Notes: a model not told the origin generated them from the sequence alone. Numbered from the stretch's first letter, positions 17,623 to 27,953 are shown. The stretch is 64,000 nt of DNA from Amycolatopsis jiangsuensis (GCF_014204865.1 NZ_JACHMG010000001.1:2936001-3000000); one strand, 5' to 3'. A program made the numbers and translations.

Positions 17623-18207
17623 TCAGCCGGCGGCCACGGCACGGCGGACGCTCTCCCGGAGCAGACCACGGCGCCGCTCGTGCACCTCGGCGGCTTCTCC
17701 GGCGGTGGCGGCGTAGACGTTGCTGACCGGCGACCAGGCCATCGACATGGCGATGACCATGGCCATCAGGTCGAACGGCTCGCCGGGGCGCACGGTCCCG
17801 GCCTCCTGCTCCGCGACGATCGCGTCCAGTTTGTGACCGGTGCGCTCCATCGCGTTCTCGACCAGGTGCCCGGCCGGACGGCGTTCGAGCCGGGCCCAGG
17901 TCGCCAGCCGGATGAGGTCGGGGCGGAGCAGGTACCGGTCGTAGAGGCGCACCGCCCAGTCGGCGAGATCCGGACCGATCGGGACGGCGTCGACGATCTG
18001 GTCCAGCGACGCGGTGAAGATCGTGTCGAACAGCTTTTCCTTGCTGCCGAAGTACCCGTAGAGCTGGGCCTTGTTGGTACTCGCCTCGGCCACGATCCGC
18101 TCCACCCTGGCGCCGGCGATGCCGTACTCGGCGAATTCCCGGGTCGCCACCTCGACGATGCGCTCGCGGGTCGCGGTCCCCCTCGCCGTACGGGGCTGTG
18201 CGGACAT
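17623..18207 (-). CDS. TetR family transcriptional regulator
   Basis: A 194-aa repressor. Residues 12–58 form the helix-turn-helix domain (RERIVEVATREFAEYGIAGARVERI...TNKAQLYGYFGSKEKLF). The rest is the ligand-binding part with a TetR_C-like shape. It is divergent from the zinc alcohol dehydrogenase gene with 93 bp between starts, where two matching operator-like sites lie. Control of the dehydrogenase and of itself is therefore likely. Confidence 0.93.
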   Translation of the reverse strand: MSAQPRTARGTATRERIVEVATREFAEYGIAGARVERIVAEASTNKAQLYGYFGSKEKLFDTIFTASLDQIVDAVPIGPDLADWAVRLYDRYLLRPDLIRLATWARLERRPAGHLVENAMERTGHKLDAIVAEQEAGTVRPGEPFDLMAMVIAMSMAWSPVSNVYAATAGEAAEVHERRRGLLRESVRRAVAAG

Positions 18208-18225
18208 GCACCCAGATTAGCAACA

Positions 18226-18288
18226 GAACAGTTGGTTTGCCTTACACGGGAACGCCCGCTACGGTTAATAGACCGAACAGTCTGTTTG
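18226..18288. promoter_or_regulatory. two operator-like repeats between tetR and the dehydrogenase gene
   Basis: GAACAGTTGGTTTG at 18226–18239 and GAACAGTCTGTTTG at 18275–18288 differ in only two bases and lie 49 bp apart. The second has dyad arms AACAG/CTGTT. One site is next to each start codon, which suits binding by the divergent TetR. Confidence 0.65.
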
Positions 18289-18300
18289 AAAGGCAGCACC

Positions 18301-19341
18301 ATGCGCACCACGAGCGGATACCAGGCCGAGGGCACCCCGGCGGTGCTGGAACGGACCACCCTCGAGCGGCGGGACCTGCGTCCGGACGACATCGCCGTGC
18401 GAGTGGACCACTGCGGGGTCTGCCACACCGATCTGCACGCACTCGACGCACACTCCCCCGGCGGGCTCCCGCTCGTGCCCGGCCACGAGTTCACCGGCGT
18501 GGTGACCGAGGCCGGCGGCGAGGTCACCCGGTTCCGGCCCGGCGACCCGGTCGCGGTCGGCAACATCGTCGACTCGTGCGGCATCTGTCCGCCGTGCCGC
18601 GCCGGGCAGGAGAACTTCTGCCGGGAGTTCCCCACGCTGACCTACCAGGGCACCGACCGCCACGACGGCTCGACCACACTCGGCGGCTACTCCCGCGAGT
18701 ACGTCGTCCGGGAGGCGTTCGCCTATCCGCTGCCGGACGGCCTCGACCCGGCGGCCACGGCACCGCTGCTCTGCGCGGGAATCACCGTCTGGGAGCCACT
18801 GCGGTCGCTGGGCGCGGGCCCGGACACGCGCGTCGCGGTGGCCGGGCTGGGCGGGCTGGGACACCTGGCGGTGAAGCTCGCCGTCGCGCTGGGCGCGGAG
18901 ACCTCGGTGATCAGCCGATCTGCGGACAAGGCGGAGGACGCCCGCCGGCTCGGCGCGCGGGACCTCGTCGTGTCCACCGATCCCGCGCAGGTGGCCGCCG
19001 CACGCGATCGCTTCGACATCGTCATCGACACCATCGCCACCGAACACGACCTCAAGCCCTATCTCGGGATGGTGGCCATGGACGGCACGCTGAGCCAGGT
19101 CGGCTACCTGGGCAGCTCCACCGTCGAGATGATGGACCTTCTGGCAGGGCGCAAGAAACTCAGTTCCGCGGGCAGCGGTGGCCGTCCGGCGACCGCGGAG
19201 CTGCTGCGGTTCTGCGCGGAACACGGCGTGACGGCGGACGTCGAAGTGCTGCCCTCGGCCCGGGTCGCCGAGGCAGTGGACCGCCTCCGCCGCGGCGATG
19301 TCCGCTACCGCTTCGTCCTCGATCTCTCCGATCTGGACTGA
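18301..19341 (+). CDS. zinc-dependent alcohol dehydrogenase, AdhC/cinnamyl-alcohol type
   Basis: A 346-aa MDR-family enzyme. Catalytic zinc ligands are in CGVCHTD (near residue 39) and GHEF (near 63). Structural zinc cysteines are in CGICPPCRAGQENFC (near 95–109). The Rossmann motif is GLGGLGH near 182, followed by SRSADK, which hints at NADP+ use. Likely reaction: reversible aldehyde/alcohol interconversion; the substrate is unknown. Adjacent divergent TetR suggests induction by an aldehyde or alcohol. Confidence 0.92.
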   Translation: MRTTSGYQAEGTPAVLERTTLERRDLRPDDIAVRVDHCGVCHTDLHALDAHSPGGLPLVPGHEFTGVVTEAGGEVTRFRPGDPVAVGNIVDSCGICPPCRAGQENFCREFPTLTYQGTDRHDGSTTLGGYSREYVVREAFAYPLPDGLDPAATAPLLCAGITVWEPLRSLGAGPDTRVAVAGLGGLGHLAVKLAVALGAETSVISRSADKAEDARRLGARDLVVSTDPAQVAAARDRFDIVIDTIATEHDLKPYLGMVAMDGTLSQVGYLGSSTVEMMDLLAGRKKLSSAGSGGRPATAELLRFCAEHGVTADVEVLPSARVAEAVDRLRRGDVRYRFVLDLSDLD

Positions 19342-19393
19342 ACGACCGCGGCGTGCCCGGGATTGTCGGTGGGCGGCCCTACTGTGCGCGATC

Positions 19394-21112
19394 ATGGAGA
19401 CGCGTCCCGACCGTTCCCCGGCACAGCTGGCGTTCGACGAACTCGGCACCCCGCTGCGGGACACCACCTTCGTCGTGTTCGACCTGGAGACCACCGGGAC
19501 CAAACCGGGGCCGGACGGGATCACCGAGATCGGCGCGGTCAAGGTCCGCGGCGGGCAGGTGCTGGGCGAGTTCGCCACGCTGGTGAACCCGGGCGCGCCC
19601 ATCCCGCCGCAGGTCGTGGAGCTGACCGGGATCACCCAGGCGATGGTCTACGACGCGCCGCGCATCGACCGGGTGCTGCCGGCGTTCCTGGAGTTCATCT
19701 CCGGAGCGGTGCTGGTGGCGCACAACTCCGGCTTCGACACCGGGTTCATGCGGGCGGCCTGCGAGGGCCACGGTTACGTGTGGCCGCGCGCCACGGTCAT
19801 CTGCACGGTGAAGCTGTCGCGACGGGTGATTCCGAGAGAAGAAGCACGCAGCTACCGTCTCTCGTCGCTGGCCATGCTCCTCGGCGCGCGTACCCGGCCC
19901 ACGCACCGGGCGCTCGACGACGCCCGCGCCACTGTGGACGTACTGCACGCGTTGCTGGAGCGGGTCGGCAACCTCGGCGTGCACACCGTCGAGGAGCTCG
20001 CCGACTACCTACCCGAGGTCACACCCGCGCAGCGCCGGAAGCGGCATCTGGCGGCCGATCTTCCCGCACGGCCGGGCGTCTACCTGTTCAAGGGGCCGAA
20101 CGACGAAGTGCTGTACGTCGGCACCGCGCGCGATCTGAAGCGGCGCGTGCGCTCGTACTTCACGGGTTCGGAGAGCCGCGGCCGGATCCGCGAGATGGTG
20201 GCGCTGGCCGAGCGCGTGGACGCGGTCGAGTGCGCGCATTCCCTCGAGGCCGAGATCCGGGAGCTGCGGCTGATCGCGGCGCACCGGCCCGCGTACAACC
20301 GCCGTTCGAAGAATCCGCACCACGCGTGGTGGGTGAGTCTCACCGACGAGGCGTTTCCCCGGCTGTCGGTGGTACGGCTCCCCCGCGCGGGCACGCTCGG
20401 CCCTTTCCGCAGCCAAGCCGACGCGCGTACCGCGGCCGAGACGCTCGCCGACGCGACCGGGCTTCGCACCTGTACGCAACGAATCCCGGCCACGGCCGCC
20501 GCCGGCACTCCGTGCGTGCTGGCGGAGCTGGGCCGTTGTGGCGCGCCGTGCGCGGGGCGGCAGAGCGTCGCGGAGTACGCGCCTGCCGTCGACGTGACCC
20601 GCGGACTGATCACGGGTCGAGACGGCCGTTCGCTGCACCTGGCCGCGGACCGGCTGGAGCGGCTGTCGGACGGGCAGCACTACGAACAAGCCGCACGGCG
20701 CCGTGACGAGCTGGCCGCCCTCGTACGCGCCGTCGGCCGGGCGCATCGACAGGCCGCGCTCGCGTCGATCGCGGAGCTGATCGCCGCCGCCCCGGACGGC
20801 AACGGTGGCTGGGAGCTCACCGTGATCCGGCACGGCCGCCTCGCCTCCGCCGGCGTCGCCCGGCGCGGCGTACCACCGATGCCGGTGGTCGAGGCTCTGG
20901 TGGCGGCCGGAGAGACGGTGCTGCCCGGCGAGGGACCGCTGCACGGTGCGTCCGGCGAGGAAGTGGGCGTCCTGCTGCGCTGGCTCGCCCGCCCCGGCAC
21001 CCGGCTCGTCCGCACCACCCGCCCCTGGGCCGAACCGGCAGCCGTCGCCGGCTGGCGTGACTGGCTCGAGCGCGTCTCGGACGCCCGCGGGCTCGAACAC
21101 CTCGCCGGCTGA
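19394..21112 (+). CDS. DEDDh exonuclease fused to GIY-YIG (UvrC-like) nuclease domain
   Basis: A 572-aa fusion. Residues 22–195 are a DnaQ-like 3'-5' exonuclease with motifs FDLETTGT (Exo I), HNSGFDTGFM (Exo II) and HRALDDARATVD (Exo III). Residues 225–310 are a GIY-YIG domain like the N-terminus of UvrC: GVYLFKGPNDEVLYVGTARDLKRRVRSYF. The remaining ~260 residues resemble the UvrC middle region, with two Cys pairs (CTQRIP, CVLAELGRCGAPCAG). Rv2191 has the same design and position. A DNA repair or editing role is likely but the substrate is unknown. The ATG start has no strong ribosome site. Confidence 0.92.
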   Translation: METRPDRSPAQLAFDELGTPLRDTTFVVFDLETTGTKPGPDGITEIGAVKVRGGQVLGEFATLVNPGAPIPPQVVELTGITQAMVYDAPRIDRVLPAFLEFISGAVLVAHNSGFDTGFMRAACEGHGYVWPRATVICTVKLSRRVIPREEARSYRLSSLAMLLGARTRPTHRALDDARATVDVLHALLERVGNLGVHTVEELADYLPEVTPAQRRKRHLAADLPARPGVYLFKGPNDEVLYVGTARDLKRRVRSYFTGSESRGRIREMVALAERVDAVECAHSLEAEIRELRLIAAHRPAYNRRSKNPHHAWWVSLTDEAFPRLSVVRLPRAGTLGPFRSQADARTAAETLADATGLRTCTQRIPATAAAGTPCVLAELGRCGAPCAGRQSVAEYAPAVDVTRGLITGRDGRSLHLAADRLERLSDGQHYEQAARRRDELAALVRAVGRAHRQAALASIAELIAAAPDGNGGWELTVIRHGRLASAGVARRGVPPMPVVEALVAAGETVLPGEGPLHGASGEEVGVLLRWLARPGTRLVRTTRPWAEPAAVAGWRDWLERVSDARGLEHLAG

Positions 21113-21198
21113 GCCGCGGGAAGCCGAACCGGGAAGCCCGGGGTGTTCCCGGCTACGATCGCGCTCTACCGGTTACCGCCAGGGAGTGGAGGAACGCT

Positions 21199-21483
21199 GT
21201 GATCACGGCGATCGTGCTGATCAACGTAGAGGCCGAGGAGATTCCGGAGGCCGCGCAGGCGATCGCGGATCTCGACGGGGTCGGGGAGGTCTACTCCTGC
21301 GCCGGCGACGTCGACCTCATCGCCACCGTCCGGGTGGGTGCCCACGAGGACCTCGCCGACCTCATCCCCGGCCGGATCGGCAAGGTCCGCGGCGTGCTCG
21401 ACACGGTCACGCACATCGCGTTCCGCTCCTATTCGCGGGCGGACACCGATTCGGCGTTCGAGATCGGCGTCGAAGGCGCCTGA
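21199..21483 (+). CDS. stand-alone Lrp/AsnC ligand-binding (RAM) domain protein
   Basis: A 94-aa protein consisting only of the Lrp/AsnC effector domain: TAIVLINVEAEEIPEAAQAIADLDGVGEVYSCAGDVDLIATVRV, ending near FEIGVEGA. There is no DNA-binding helix-turn-helix. Such proteins form ring oligomers and bind amino acids; here the partner is unknown. GTG start with GGAGGAA seven bases upstream. It converges on qcrB across a hairpin. Confidence 0.9.
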   Translation: MITAIVLINVEAEEIPEAAQAIADLDGVGEVYSCAGDVDLIATVRVGAHEDLADLIPGRIGKVRGVLDTVTHIAFRSYSRADTDSAFEIGVEGA

Positions 21484-21495
21484 GCACGCCTCCCG

Positions 21496-21554
21496 CACGA
21501 ACGGCGAAGGCCCCTCCACCCGAGAACCGGGTCGAGGGGCCTTCGCCGTTCGTG
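21496..21554. terminator. bidirectional hairpin between the AsnC-like gene and qcrB
   Basis: Arms starting CACGAACGGCGAAGGCCCCTC are matched by the reverse complement at the other end; the 59-bp element is nearly perfect. It serves both converging genes. Confidence 0.9.
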
Positions 21555-21556
21555 GG

Positions 21557-23218
21557 TCACTGCTCGGGGCTGCGCTGCTCCGACGGGGCGCCGGTCAGCT
21601 GGGGGCTGCCCAGCTCGCCATGCCCGTTGTGGTCGTGCGCACGCTCCAGCGCGGCGGTCTCCTCCGCCGGATCGGGCGTCCAGATCGAACCCGGGACGGC
21701 GTGGCCCGCGGTGCCGAGCTTGTTCATCTTCTTCGGCACCGCCGCGCCCTGGTACTCGAGCGGGATGGCGTGGCCGTGGCTGTCCACGCCGCCCAGCGGC
21801 TGGTGGACCTCGATGAACTCACCGTGCGGCAGGCGCTTGATGATGCCCGTCTCGACGCCGTGGTCGAGCACCTCACGGTCGGCCCGCTGCAGGCCCAGGC
21901 AGATCCGGTAGGTCACGTAGTACGCGATCGGCGGCACGACCAGCACGCCGATCCGGCCGGCCCAGGTGGTCGCGTTCAGCGAGATGTCGAAACTGTCGGC
22001 GATGATGTCGTTGAAGCCGGACAGCTCGATCACCGCGAAGAACCCGAGCGCCATCATGCCCAGCGCGGTGCGGACCGGGGCGTCGCGCGGCCGCTGGAGC
22101 AGGTTGTGGTGCGCGGTGTCCTTCGACAGCTTCCGTTCCAGCATCGGATAACTGAGCAGCAGGCCGAACAGCAGCGGCATCCCGATCGCCCCGGGGAAGA
22201 AGACCGCCGGGATCGTGTAGTTCCCGAGATAGACCTCCCAGGCGGGCCAGATCCGCAGCATGCCGTCGGCCCAGGCCATGTACCAGTCCGGCTGTGAACC
22301 GGCCGAGACCATGGACGGGTTGTACGGCCCGAAGTTCCACACCGGGTTGATCTGGAAAATCCCGGACATCAGCGCGAGCACACCCACGACCAGGGTGAAG
22401 AATGCCCCGCCCTTGAGCGCGAAGTAGGGCACGATGCGCACGCCGACGACGTTCGTCTCCTTGCGCCGCACCCCCGGGAACTGGGTGTGCTTCTGGTACC
22501 AGACCAGCGCAAGGTGCGCGCCGACCAGCGCGAGCATGATGCCCGGGATCAGCAGGATGTGCAGGGTGTAGAGCCGCGGGATGATCTGGTCGCCGGGGAA
22601 CTCCCCGCCGAACAGCGCCCAGTGCAGCCAGGTGCCGACCACCGGCACGGACAGCACGATGCCGGACAGGGTGGCCCGGATCCCGGTACCGGAGAGCAGG
22701 TCGTCCGGCAGCGAGTAACCGAAGAAGCCCTCGAACATGCCCAGGATCAGCAGCAGCCCGCCGATCATCCAGTTCGCCTCACGCGGCTTGCGGAACGCGC
22801 CGGTGAAGAAGATCCGGAACATGTGGATCATCATCGACGCGACGAAGATCAGCGCCGCCCAGTGGTGCAGCTGGCGCACGAACAGGCCGCCCCGCACGTC
22901 GAACGAGATGTCCAGCGTCGTCCGGAACGCCTGGGACATCTGCATGCCCTGCATGTTCTGGAAGCTGCCGTGATAGGTCACTTCCTGCATGGAGGGGTCG
23001 AAGAACAGCGTCAGGTAGACCCCGGACAGCAGGATGATGATGAAGCTGTAGAGCGCGATCTCGCCCAGCAGGAACGACCAGTGCGTGGGGAAGACCTTGT
23101 TGAACTGGTGGCGCAGGCCCTTGGCGAGCTTGTAGCGCTGGTCCGCGTTGTCCGCGGCCTCGCCGAGGTGCTTCTCGAGGCCGCTCGTCCCCTTGGTCGG
23201 AGTGGTGAGTGAACTCAT
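21557..23218 (-). CDS. qcrB: cytochrome bc1 complex, cytochrome b subunit
   Basis: A 553-aa membrane protein that carries hemes bL and bH and the quinone sites of the bc1 complex. It shows heme-ligand His residues in [24 protein letters not shown] (about 110–130) and [28 protein letters not shown] (about 215–240). About nine membrane segments and a ~120-residue hydrophilic C-terminal extension follow, typical of actinobacteria. ATG 23218 overlaps the stop of qcrA by 4 bp. The complex forms a supercomplex with cytochrome aa3 oxidase. Confidence 0.97.
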   Translation of the reverse strand: MSSLTTPTKGTSGLEKHLGEAADNADQRYKLAKGLRHQFNKVFPTHWSFLLGEIALYSFIIILLSGVYLTLFFDPSMQEVTYHGSFQNMQGMQMSQAFRTTLDISFDVRGGLFVRQLHHWAALIFVASMMIHMFRIFFTGAFRKPREANWMIGGLLLILGMFEGFFGYSLPDDLLSGTGIRATLSGIVLSVPVVGTWLHWALFGGEFPGDQIIPRLYTLHILLIPGIMLALVGAHLALVWYQKHTQFPGVRRKETNVVGVRIVPYFALKGGAFFTLVVGVLALMSGIFQINPVWNFGPYNPSMVSAGSQPDWYMAWADGMLRIWPAWEVYLGNYTIPAVFFPGAIGMPLLFGLLLSYPMLERKLSKDTAHHNLLQRPRDAPVRTALGMMALGFFAVIELSGFNDIIADSFDISLNATTWAGRIGVLVVPPIAYYVTYRICLGLQRADREVLDHGVETGIIKRLPHGEFIEVHQPLGGVDSHGHAIPLEYQGAAVPKKMNKLGTAGHAVPGSIWTPDPAEETAALERAHDHNGHGELGSPQLTGAPSEQRSPEQ

Positions 23219-24366
23219 GACTTACGCTCCCAGAAGGCCGGGCCGATGGCCTCGATGAAATCGCCCTTCGCGACCAAGTATCCCTCGTCGTCAACCGTGA
23301 TCGGAAGCTGCGCCAGCGGCCGGGTGGCCGGGCCGAAGATCGGCTTGGCGTAGTGCAGGGCGTCGAACTGGGACTGGTGGCACGGGCACAGGATGCGGTT
23401 CGTGCGCTGCTCGTACAGCGAGGTCGGGCAACCCACGTGACTGCAGATCTTCGTGTACGCGTAGTAGTCGCCGAAGTTGAAGTCTTCCTGGTTCTTCCGC
23501 TTGACCACGCGCGCGGCGTCGGTCGGGCGCAGCCGGATGAGCATGACCGGGTTGTCCACCCGGGTCAGCGCCTCGGCCAGCGCCTCACGGTCGCCCTTCT
23601 CCGAATCGCGGTACGGGAAGACCGTCTCCATGGCGCCGGCGTCGAGGTCCTCGGCCCGCACCAGGGTGACGCCCTTCTCGACCTCCTCGTCCAGGTTGCC
23701 GATGTTGCGCCGCAGGTAGACCTTCTCGCCCTCGAACTTCGGCAGCCAGCCGGTGTGCCAGAGGCCGTCCTCGTTCTCGGTGTCCTTCCACGGGTCCTTG
23801 ATGAAGGACGCGACGGGCAGCGCGGCGACCGCGAGGCCGAGCGCGCCGGCGCCGGCACCCGCGGTGCGCTTGATCAGCGACCGGCGGGCGATCGTGCTGC
23901 GGTTCCCCGCGTCGGCAAGGTGCGCCACGATCGTGGCCCGGTCGACCTCCTTCGACGGACCGTCGCCACGCTGCTGCACAGCGGTCTCGTGCGGCACGAA
24001 CTTCTTCGTGTAGACGATCACGCCGATGCCCAGGAACAGCACCGCGAGGCCGAGCGAGACGCCCAGCGCCGGGGTGTAGAGGCTGTAGGTCGCGTGCCCG
24101 CTGGGGTCACTCGGGTCCTTGTACTCCCACCAGTGCGGCCACGCCATGACCACGACGAACGCCAGCCCGAACAGCGCGGACAGCGCGAACCAGAGCGCCA
24201 CCAGGCGCTGCGCCCGCCGCTCCGCGCGGGTTCCTTCGACCGGCCACGGGGTCGGGTAGTCGACGATCTCGACGCCGTCCAGCTGCCCGCCGAGCTTGAG
24301 CAGCTGGTCGCGGTCCATCTCCGCGAGTTCCGCCTCCGAGGGCGGCTGGGGCCCTTCGGCACTCAT
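23215..24366 (-). CDS. qcrA: cytochrome bc1 complex, Rieske iron-sulfur subunit
   Basis: A 383-aa protein. Residues 60–80 and 100–120 are two membrane segments, with a third near 165–185 after a twin-arginine-like RRSLIKR; three N-terminal segments are usual for actinobacterial QcrA. The Rieske cluster motifs are CSHVGCP and CPCHQSQF (about residues 305–330). It passes electrons from quinol to the diheme cytochrome c QcrC. It overlaps qcrC and qcrB by 4 bp each, so translation is coupled. Confidence 0.97.
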   Translation of the reverse strand: MSAEGPQPPSEAELAEMDRDQLLKLGGQLDGVEIVDYPTPWPVEGTRAERRAQRLVALWFALSALFGLAFVVVMAWPHWWEYKDPSDPSGHATYSLYTPALGVSLGLAVLFLGIGVIVYTKKFVPHETAVQQRGDGPSKEVDRATIVAHLADAGNRSTIARRSLIKRTAGAGAGALGLAVAALPVASFIKDPWKDTENEDGLWHTGWLPKFEGEKVYLRRNIGNLDEEVEKGVTLVRAEDLDAGAMETVFPYRDSEKGDREALAEALTRVDNPVMLIRLRPTDAARVVKRKNQEDFNFGDYYAYTKICSHVGCPTSLYEQRTNRILCPCHQSQFDALHYAKPIFGPATRPLAQLPITVDDEGYLVAKGDFIEAIGPAFWERKS

Positions 24367-25181
24367 GCCTTCGATCCAATCCACAGAGTGATGCCGACCA
24401 GCGCGGCGATTCCGACGACGAACGCGATCACGCCCTCCGAAGCGGGCCCCACCCCGCCGAGACCGTTGCCGCCCGGGTTGTTGTTGCCGTCGGACACCGA
24501 CTTCACGTAGGCGATGATGTCCTTCTTCTCCTCCGGGTTGAGCTGCCGGTCGGAGAACTTCGGCATGTTCTGCGGCCCGGTGAGCATCGCGTCGTAGATC
24601 TGCTCCTCGGTGGCCGGGTCGAGGTCCGGCGCGTACTTGCCGGCCGACAGCGCGCCACCGCGGCCGGTGAAGTTGTGACACGAGGCGCAGTTGAGCCGGA
24701 ACAGCTCGCCACCGCGGGCCGGGTCGCTGCCGCGCAGCGCCTCGCCGCGCTCCTCGGGCCGCTGCGCGCCGCCACCGTGCGCCTGTACGTAAGCGCCCAC
24801 CGCGTCGATCTCGCTCGGCGTCAGCTTCGGCGGCTTCCGCGCGGCCTGCGCCTCCTGGCGGGCCGCGGGCATCCGGCCGGACGACGTCTGGAAGTACACC
24901 GCCGCGTCGCCGATGCCGATCAGGCTCGGACCGCGGTCCTGCACACCTTCCAGGTTCGCGCCGTGACACTCGATGCAGGTGTTGTTGTAGACCTGCTCAC
25001 CCTGGCGCAGCAGCGCCGGATCGCCCTGGGCCTGCGCGGTCTGCGGCTCCGGCGCGAACACGGCGTACAGCGCACCGGCTCCCACCAGTGCGACGCCGAG
25101 CGCGACCGCGCCGGCGAGGCGCCGGCGCAGCTTCGAGCGCGCGCGCGAGCGGCGCTCCGGGGACTTCTTGCTGGTGGTCAT
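24363..25181 (-). CDS. qcrC: cytochrome bc1 complex, diheme cytochrome c subunit
   Basis: A 272-aa protein with an N-terminal membrane anchor or signal (residues 22–45), two cytochrome c domains with CIECH (near 69) and CASCH (near 170), and a C-terminal membrane segment (about 248–268). It replaces soluble cytochrome c by linking the Rieske protein to the CuA site of oxidase. ATG at 25181. First of qcrC-qcrA-qcrB, 59 bp after ctaE. Confidence 0.97.
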   Translation of the reverse strand: MTTSKKSPERRSRARSKLRRRLAGAVALGVALVGAGALYAVFAPEPQTAQAQGDPALLRQGEQVYNNTCIECHGANLEGVQDRGPSLIGIGDAAVYFQTSSGRMPAARQEAQAARKPPKLTPSEIDAVGAYVQAHGGGAQRPEERGEALRGSDPARGGELFRLNCASCHNFTGRGGALSAGKYAPDLDPATEEQIYDAMLTGPQNMPKFSDRQLNPEEKKDIIAYVKSVSDGNNNPGGNGLGGVGPASEGVIAFVVGIAALVGITLWIGSKA

Positions 25182-25240
25182 CTTGCGGCAACCCTTGCTG
25201 TCAGTTCAGGCCGATGGTGCGAGGTGGGCGGCGGAGGCGA

Positions 25241-25867
25241 TCACGGAAGGATGTAGATCACCGCGAAGAGGCCGACCCACACGATGTCCACGAAGTGCCA
25301 GTAGTACGACACGACGATCGCCGAGGTGGCCTGTGCGGGCGTGAACTTGCTGAGCTTGGTGCGGATCAGCAGGTAGACGAACGCGAAGAGCCCGCCGATG
25401 ACGTGCAGGCCGTGGAACCCGGTGGCGAGGTAGAACACCGTGCCGAACGGCCCGGACGGGATGGTCAGCCCCTCCTCGACCAGGTTGTGGTACTCGTTCG
25501 CCTGCCCGAACACGAAGATCGCGCCCATGATCAGCGTGACGATGTACCAGCGGCGCAGGCCGAACACGTCGCCGCGTTCCGCGGCGAACACGCCGAACTG
25601 GCAGGTCAGCGACGACAGCACGAGGATCACCGTGAACGGGATCGCGTACCCGACGTTGAGGTGGAATTCCTCGCCGTGCAACGGCGGCGGCCAGGACGCC
25701 CCGGCCGGGTTCTGCGCCTTGACGGTGAAGAACATGGCGAACAGTCCGGCGAAGAACATGAGTTCGCTGGACAGCCACACGACGGTGCCGACACTGACCA
25801 TGTTCGGCCGGTTCAGCGAGTGGACCCGCTGGCTGATGGTGGGAGCTGCCGTTGTCACGGATCGCAT
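25241..25867 (-). CDS. ctaE: cytochrome c oxidase subunit III
   Basis: A 208-aa membrane protein with five hydrophobic helices and typical subunit III motifs: [51 protein letters not shown] and [14 protein letters not shown] 25867 has GGAGGA six bases upstream, giving the usual short form. It heads the ctaE-qcrCAB run, which places an oxidase subunit with the bc1 genes, consistent with the III–IV supercomplex. Confidence 0.96.
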   Translation of the reverse strand: MRSVTTAAPTISQRVHSLNRPNMVSVGTVVWLSSELMFFAGLFAMFFTVKAQNPAGASWPPPLHGEEFHLNVGYAIPFTVILVLSSLTCQFGVFAAERGDVFGLRRWYIVTLIMGAIFVFGQANEYHNLVEEGLTIPSGPFGTVFYLATGFHGLHVIGGLFAFVYLLIRTKLSKFTPAQATSAIVVSYYWHFVDIVWVGLFAVIYILP

Positions 25868-25962
25868 TATGTCCTCCCGCGCCGCCACCCCGCCTGCCGG
25901 GTCCGCGGCGGGTCGTGGGAGCTTCGCATCACACCCGTAACCGGCGGAGGGAGCGGCTACTC

Positions 25963-26388
25963 GTGAGTTGGCTGCAGAAGCTGCGTGACCTGGCCGGAAA
26001 GCCGAAAACCCCCGGTCTGACGCCCGACACGCCCGATCTGCGGGTCGTCGTGGCCGCCTTCGATCCGGCGGTCGCCGACTCGGACGTGCTCGAGAGTTCA
26101 CCTGCCTGGGTCACCTCCGCGCCCGCGGTGCTGACCCACCACCTGAGCCTGCCCGCGGGGCGGATCGCCGAGGCAGCCGGCATTCTCGCCCAGGACGGCT
26201 ACGAACTGCGGGAACAGGGCCGGGACGGGGACCGGGTACTGGCGCACGCGGTGCGGGTGCAGGTGCTCGACGCACTGCACTGCGCGCAGGAACGCGCGCG
26301 GATGGCGGGCCTGGCGCAGCGCCTCGGCGGTGACGCGCTCGGCTGGGACGCGCGGCAACCGGGTGACGCACCGACCGCGTCCGCGTGA
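25963..26388 (+). CDS. hypothetical protein, divergent from ctaE
   Basis: A 141-aa soluble protein: [13 protein letters not shown] at the N-terminus, then a compact alpha/beta part ([50 protein letters not shown]). The GTG start at 25963 has GGAGG about 12 bases upstream. It shares a 95-bp divergent promoter region with ctaE. I do not recognise the family; no known catalytic motif is seen. Confidence 0.75.
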   Translation: MSWLQKLRDLAGKPKTPGLTPDTPDLRVVVAAFDPAVADSDVLESSPAWVTSAPAVLTHHLSLPAGRIAEAAGILAQDGYELREQGRDGDRVLAHAVRVQVLDALHCAQERARMAGLAQRLGGDALGWDARQPGDAPTASA

Positions 26389-26449
26389 GATGTGTCTCGG
26401 CGGATAGCATCACGGACGTTCCACGCGCGACGAGACGGAGGCGGGCTCA

Positions 26450-26863
26450 ATGAGCGAGCAGTCCCAGCGGATCCTGGTGTTCAGCCACAAGGCCGGGGTG
26501 CGGGAGGCGATCATCAACGCCGTCGGCCGGCGGCCCGCGGCCGACCTGGGCCGGGTCGAGTACGTGGAGGCGGCCGGGGTCGCGGATGTGCTCGCCGAGC
26601 TGGACGCGGGCACCGTCGACCTGGCCATCCTGGACGGGGAGGCGCAGCCGACCGGCGGCATCGGCCTCACCCGTCAGGTGAAGAACGAGATCACCGACTG
26701 CCCGCCGATCGTCGTGACCGTCCGCAGGCGCGACGACCGCTGGCTCGCCACCTGGTCGCAGGCCGACGCCGTGCTGGAGCACCCGCTCGACCCGCTGACC
26801 GCGGCGGAGACCGTCGCCGGCGTGCTGCGCGCAGGGCGGGTTCCCGCCGTCAACGGCGGCTGA
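26450..26863 (+). CDS. response-regulator receiver-like protein (pseudo-receiver)
   Basis: A 137-aa single-domain protein with a receiver fold: SQRILVFSHKAGVREAI, a candidate phospho-acceptor Asp in DLAILDGEAQ, and PPIVVTV. The acidic pair that normally holds Mg2+ near the N-terminus is missing (FSHKA), and the conserved lysine before the KP turn is replaced (VLEHPLDP). It may not be phosphorylated in the usual way. ATG start with GGAGG eight bases upstream. Only 6 bp separate it from trpD, so they are probably cotranscribed. Confidence 0.78.
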   Translation: MSEQSQRILVFSHKAGVREAIINAVGRRPAADLGRVEYVEAAGVADVLAELDAGTVDLAILDGEAQPTGGIGLTRQVKNEITDCPPIVVTVRRRDDRWLATWSQADAVLEHPLDPLTAAETVAGVLRAGRVPAVNGG

Positions 26864-26869
26864 GCCGCG

Positions 26870-27913
26870 GTGGGAAGCACCCCGACCACGGCGGCGACCT
26901 GGCCGGCCCTGCTCACCCGGCTCATCGCGCGGGCCGATCTGCCCGCCGAGGACACCGCGTGGGCGATGGACCAGATCATGTCCGGCGCGGCCACCCAGGC
27001 GCAGATCGGCGGGTTCGCGGTCGCGTTGCGGGCCAAGGGTGAGACGCCGGAGGAGATCTCCGGGATGGCCGACGCGATGCTCGCGCACGCGCGCCGGATC
27101 GAGCTGAGCCGCCCGGCGGTCGACATCGTCGGCACCGGCGGCGACCGCTCGAATTCGGTGAACATCTCCACGATGGCGACGATCGTCACGGCCGCGGCCG
27201 GCGCGCCGGTGGCCAAGCACGGCAACCGCAGCGCCTCGTCGAAGTCCGGGGCCGCGGACGTGCTCGAAACGCTCGGCGTGAAGATCGACCTGCCGCCCGC
27301 GGCCGTCCGCGCGTCGCTGGAGCAGATCGGCATCGGGTTCTGCTTCGCGCCGGCCTTCCACCCGGCGTTCCGGCACACCGGCCCGCCGCGGCGCGAGCTG
27401 GGCGTGCCGACCACGTTCAACCTGCTCGGTCCGCTGACCAATCCGGCGCAGCCGCGCAGCGCGCTGATCGGCTGCGCCTACGCGGACAAGACCCACGTGC
27501 TGGCCGAGGTGTTCGCGCGCCGCGGGATGTCCGTGCTGGTCGCCCGCGGGGACGACGGCCTCGACGAGATCACCACCACCACGACCACGTCGGTGTGGGT
27601 GGTCTCCGGCGGCACCGTGACGGAACGGACGCTGGACCCGGCGGCGCTCGGCATCGCCCGCGCCACCGCCGAGGACCTGCGCGGCGGCGACGCGGCCGCC
27701 AACGCCGAGGTGATCCGCGAGCTGGTCGGCGGCAGGACCGGCCCGGTGCGCGACGCGGTGGTGCTCAACGCAGCCGCCGCGCTCGCCGCGTTCAGCGGCT
27801 TTTCCGGCTCCCTGGAGGACGATCTGGGCGCCGGGCTGGACCGCGCCCGCCAGGCCATCGACAGCGGTGCCGCGGCGGCCCTGCTGGACCGCTGGATCGC
27901 GTTCGGCCACTGA
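26870..27913 (+). CDS. trpD: anthranilate phosphoribosyltransferase
   Basis: A 347-aa enzyme that joins anthranilate and PRPP in tryptophan synthesis. Key motifs are [18 protein letters not shown] (residues ~85, PRPP binding), [18 protein letters not shown] (~115), and DDGLDEIT (~225, metal-binding acidic residues). GTG start, 6 bp after the pseudo-receiver gene. No other trp gene is nearby; M. tuberculosis also has a lone trpD next to ctaE. Confidence 0.96.
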   Translation: MGSTPTTAATWPALLTRLIARADLPAEDTAWAMDQIMSGAATQAQIGGFAVALRAKGETPEEISGMADAMLAHARRIELSRPAVDIVGTGGDRSNSVNISTMATIVTAAAGAPVAKHGNRSASSKSGAADVLETLGVKIDLPPAAVRASLEQIGIGFCFAPAFHPAFRHTGPPRRELGVPTTFNLLGPLTNPAQPRSALIGCAYADKTHVLAEVFARRGMSVLVARGDDGLDEITTTTTTSVWVVSGGTVTERTLDPAALGIARATAEDLRGGDAAANAEVIRELVGGRTGPVRDAVVLNAAAALAAFSGFSGSLEDDLGAGLDRARQAIDSGAAAALLDRWIAFGH

Positions 27914-27953
27914 GCACTCGCGCCGAAGCTTCGGGGCCCCGGTCCACCGCGGT

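Noticed and set aside
27923..27934. CCGAAGCTTCGG palindrome between trpD and the AraC-type gene as terminator
   Set aside because: Only six bases per arm with no loop; too short to support.
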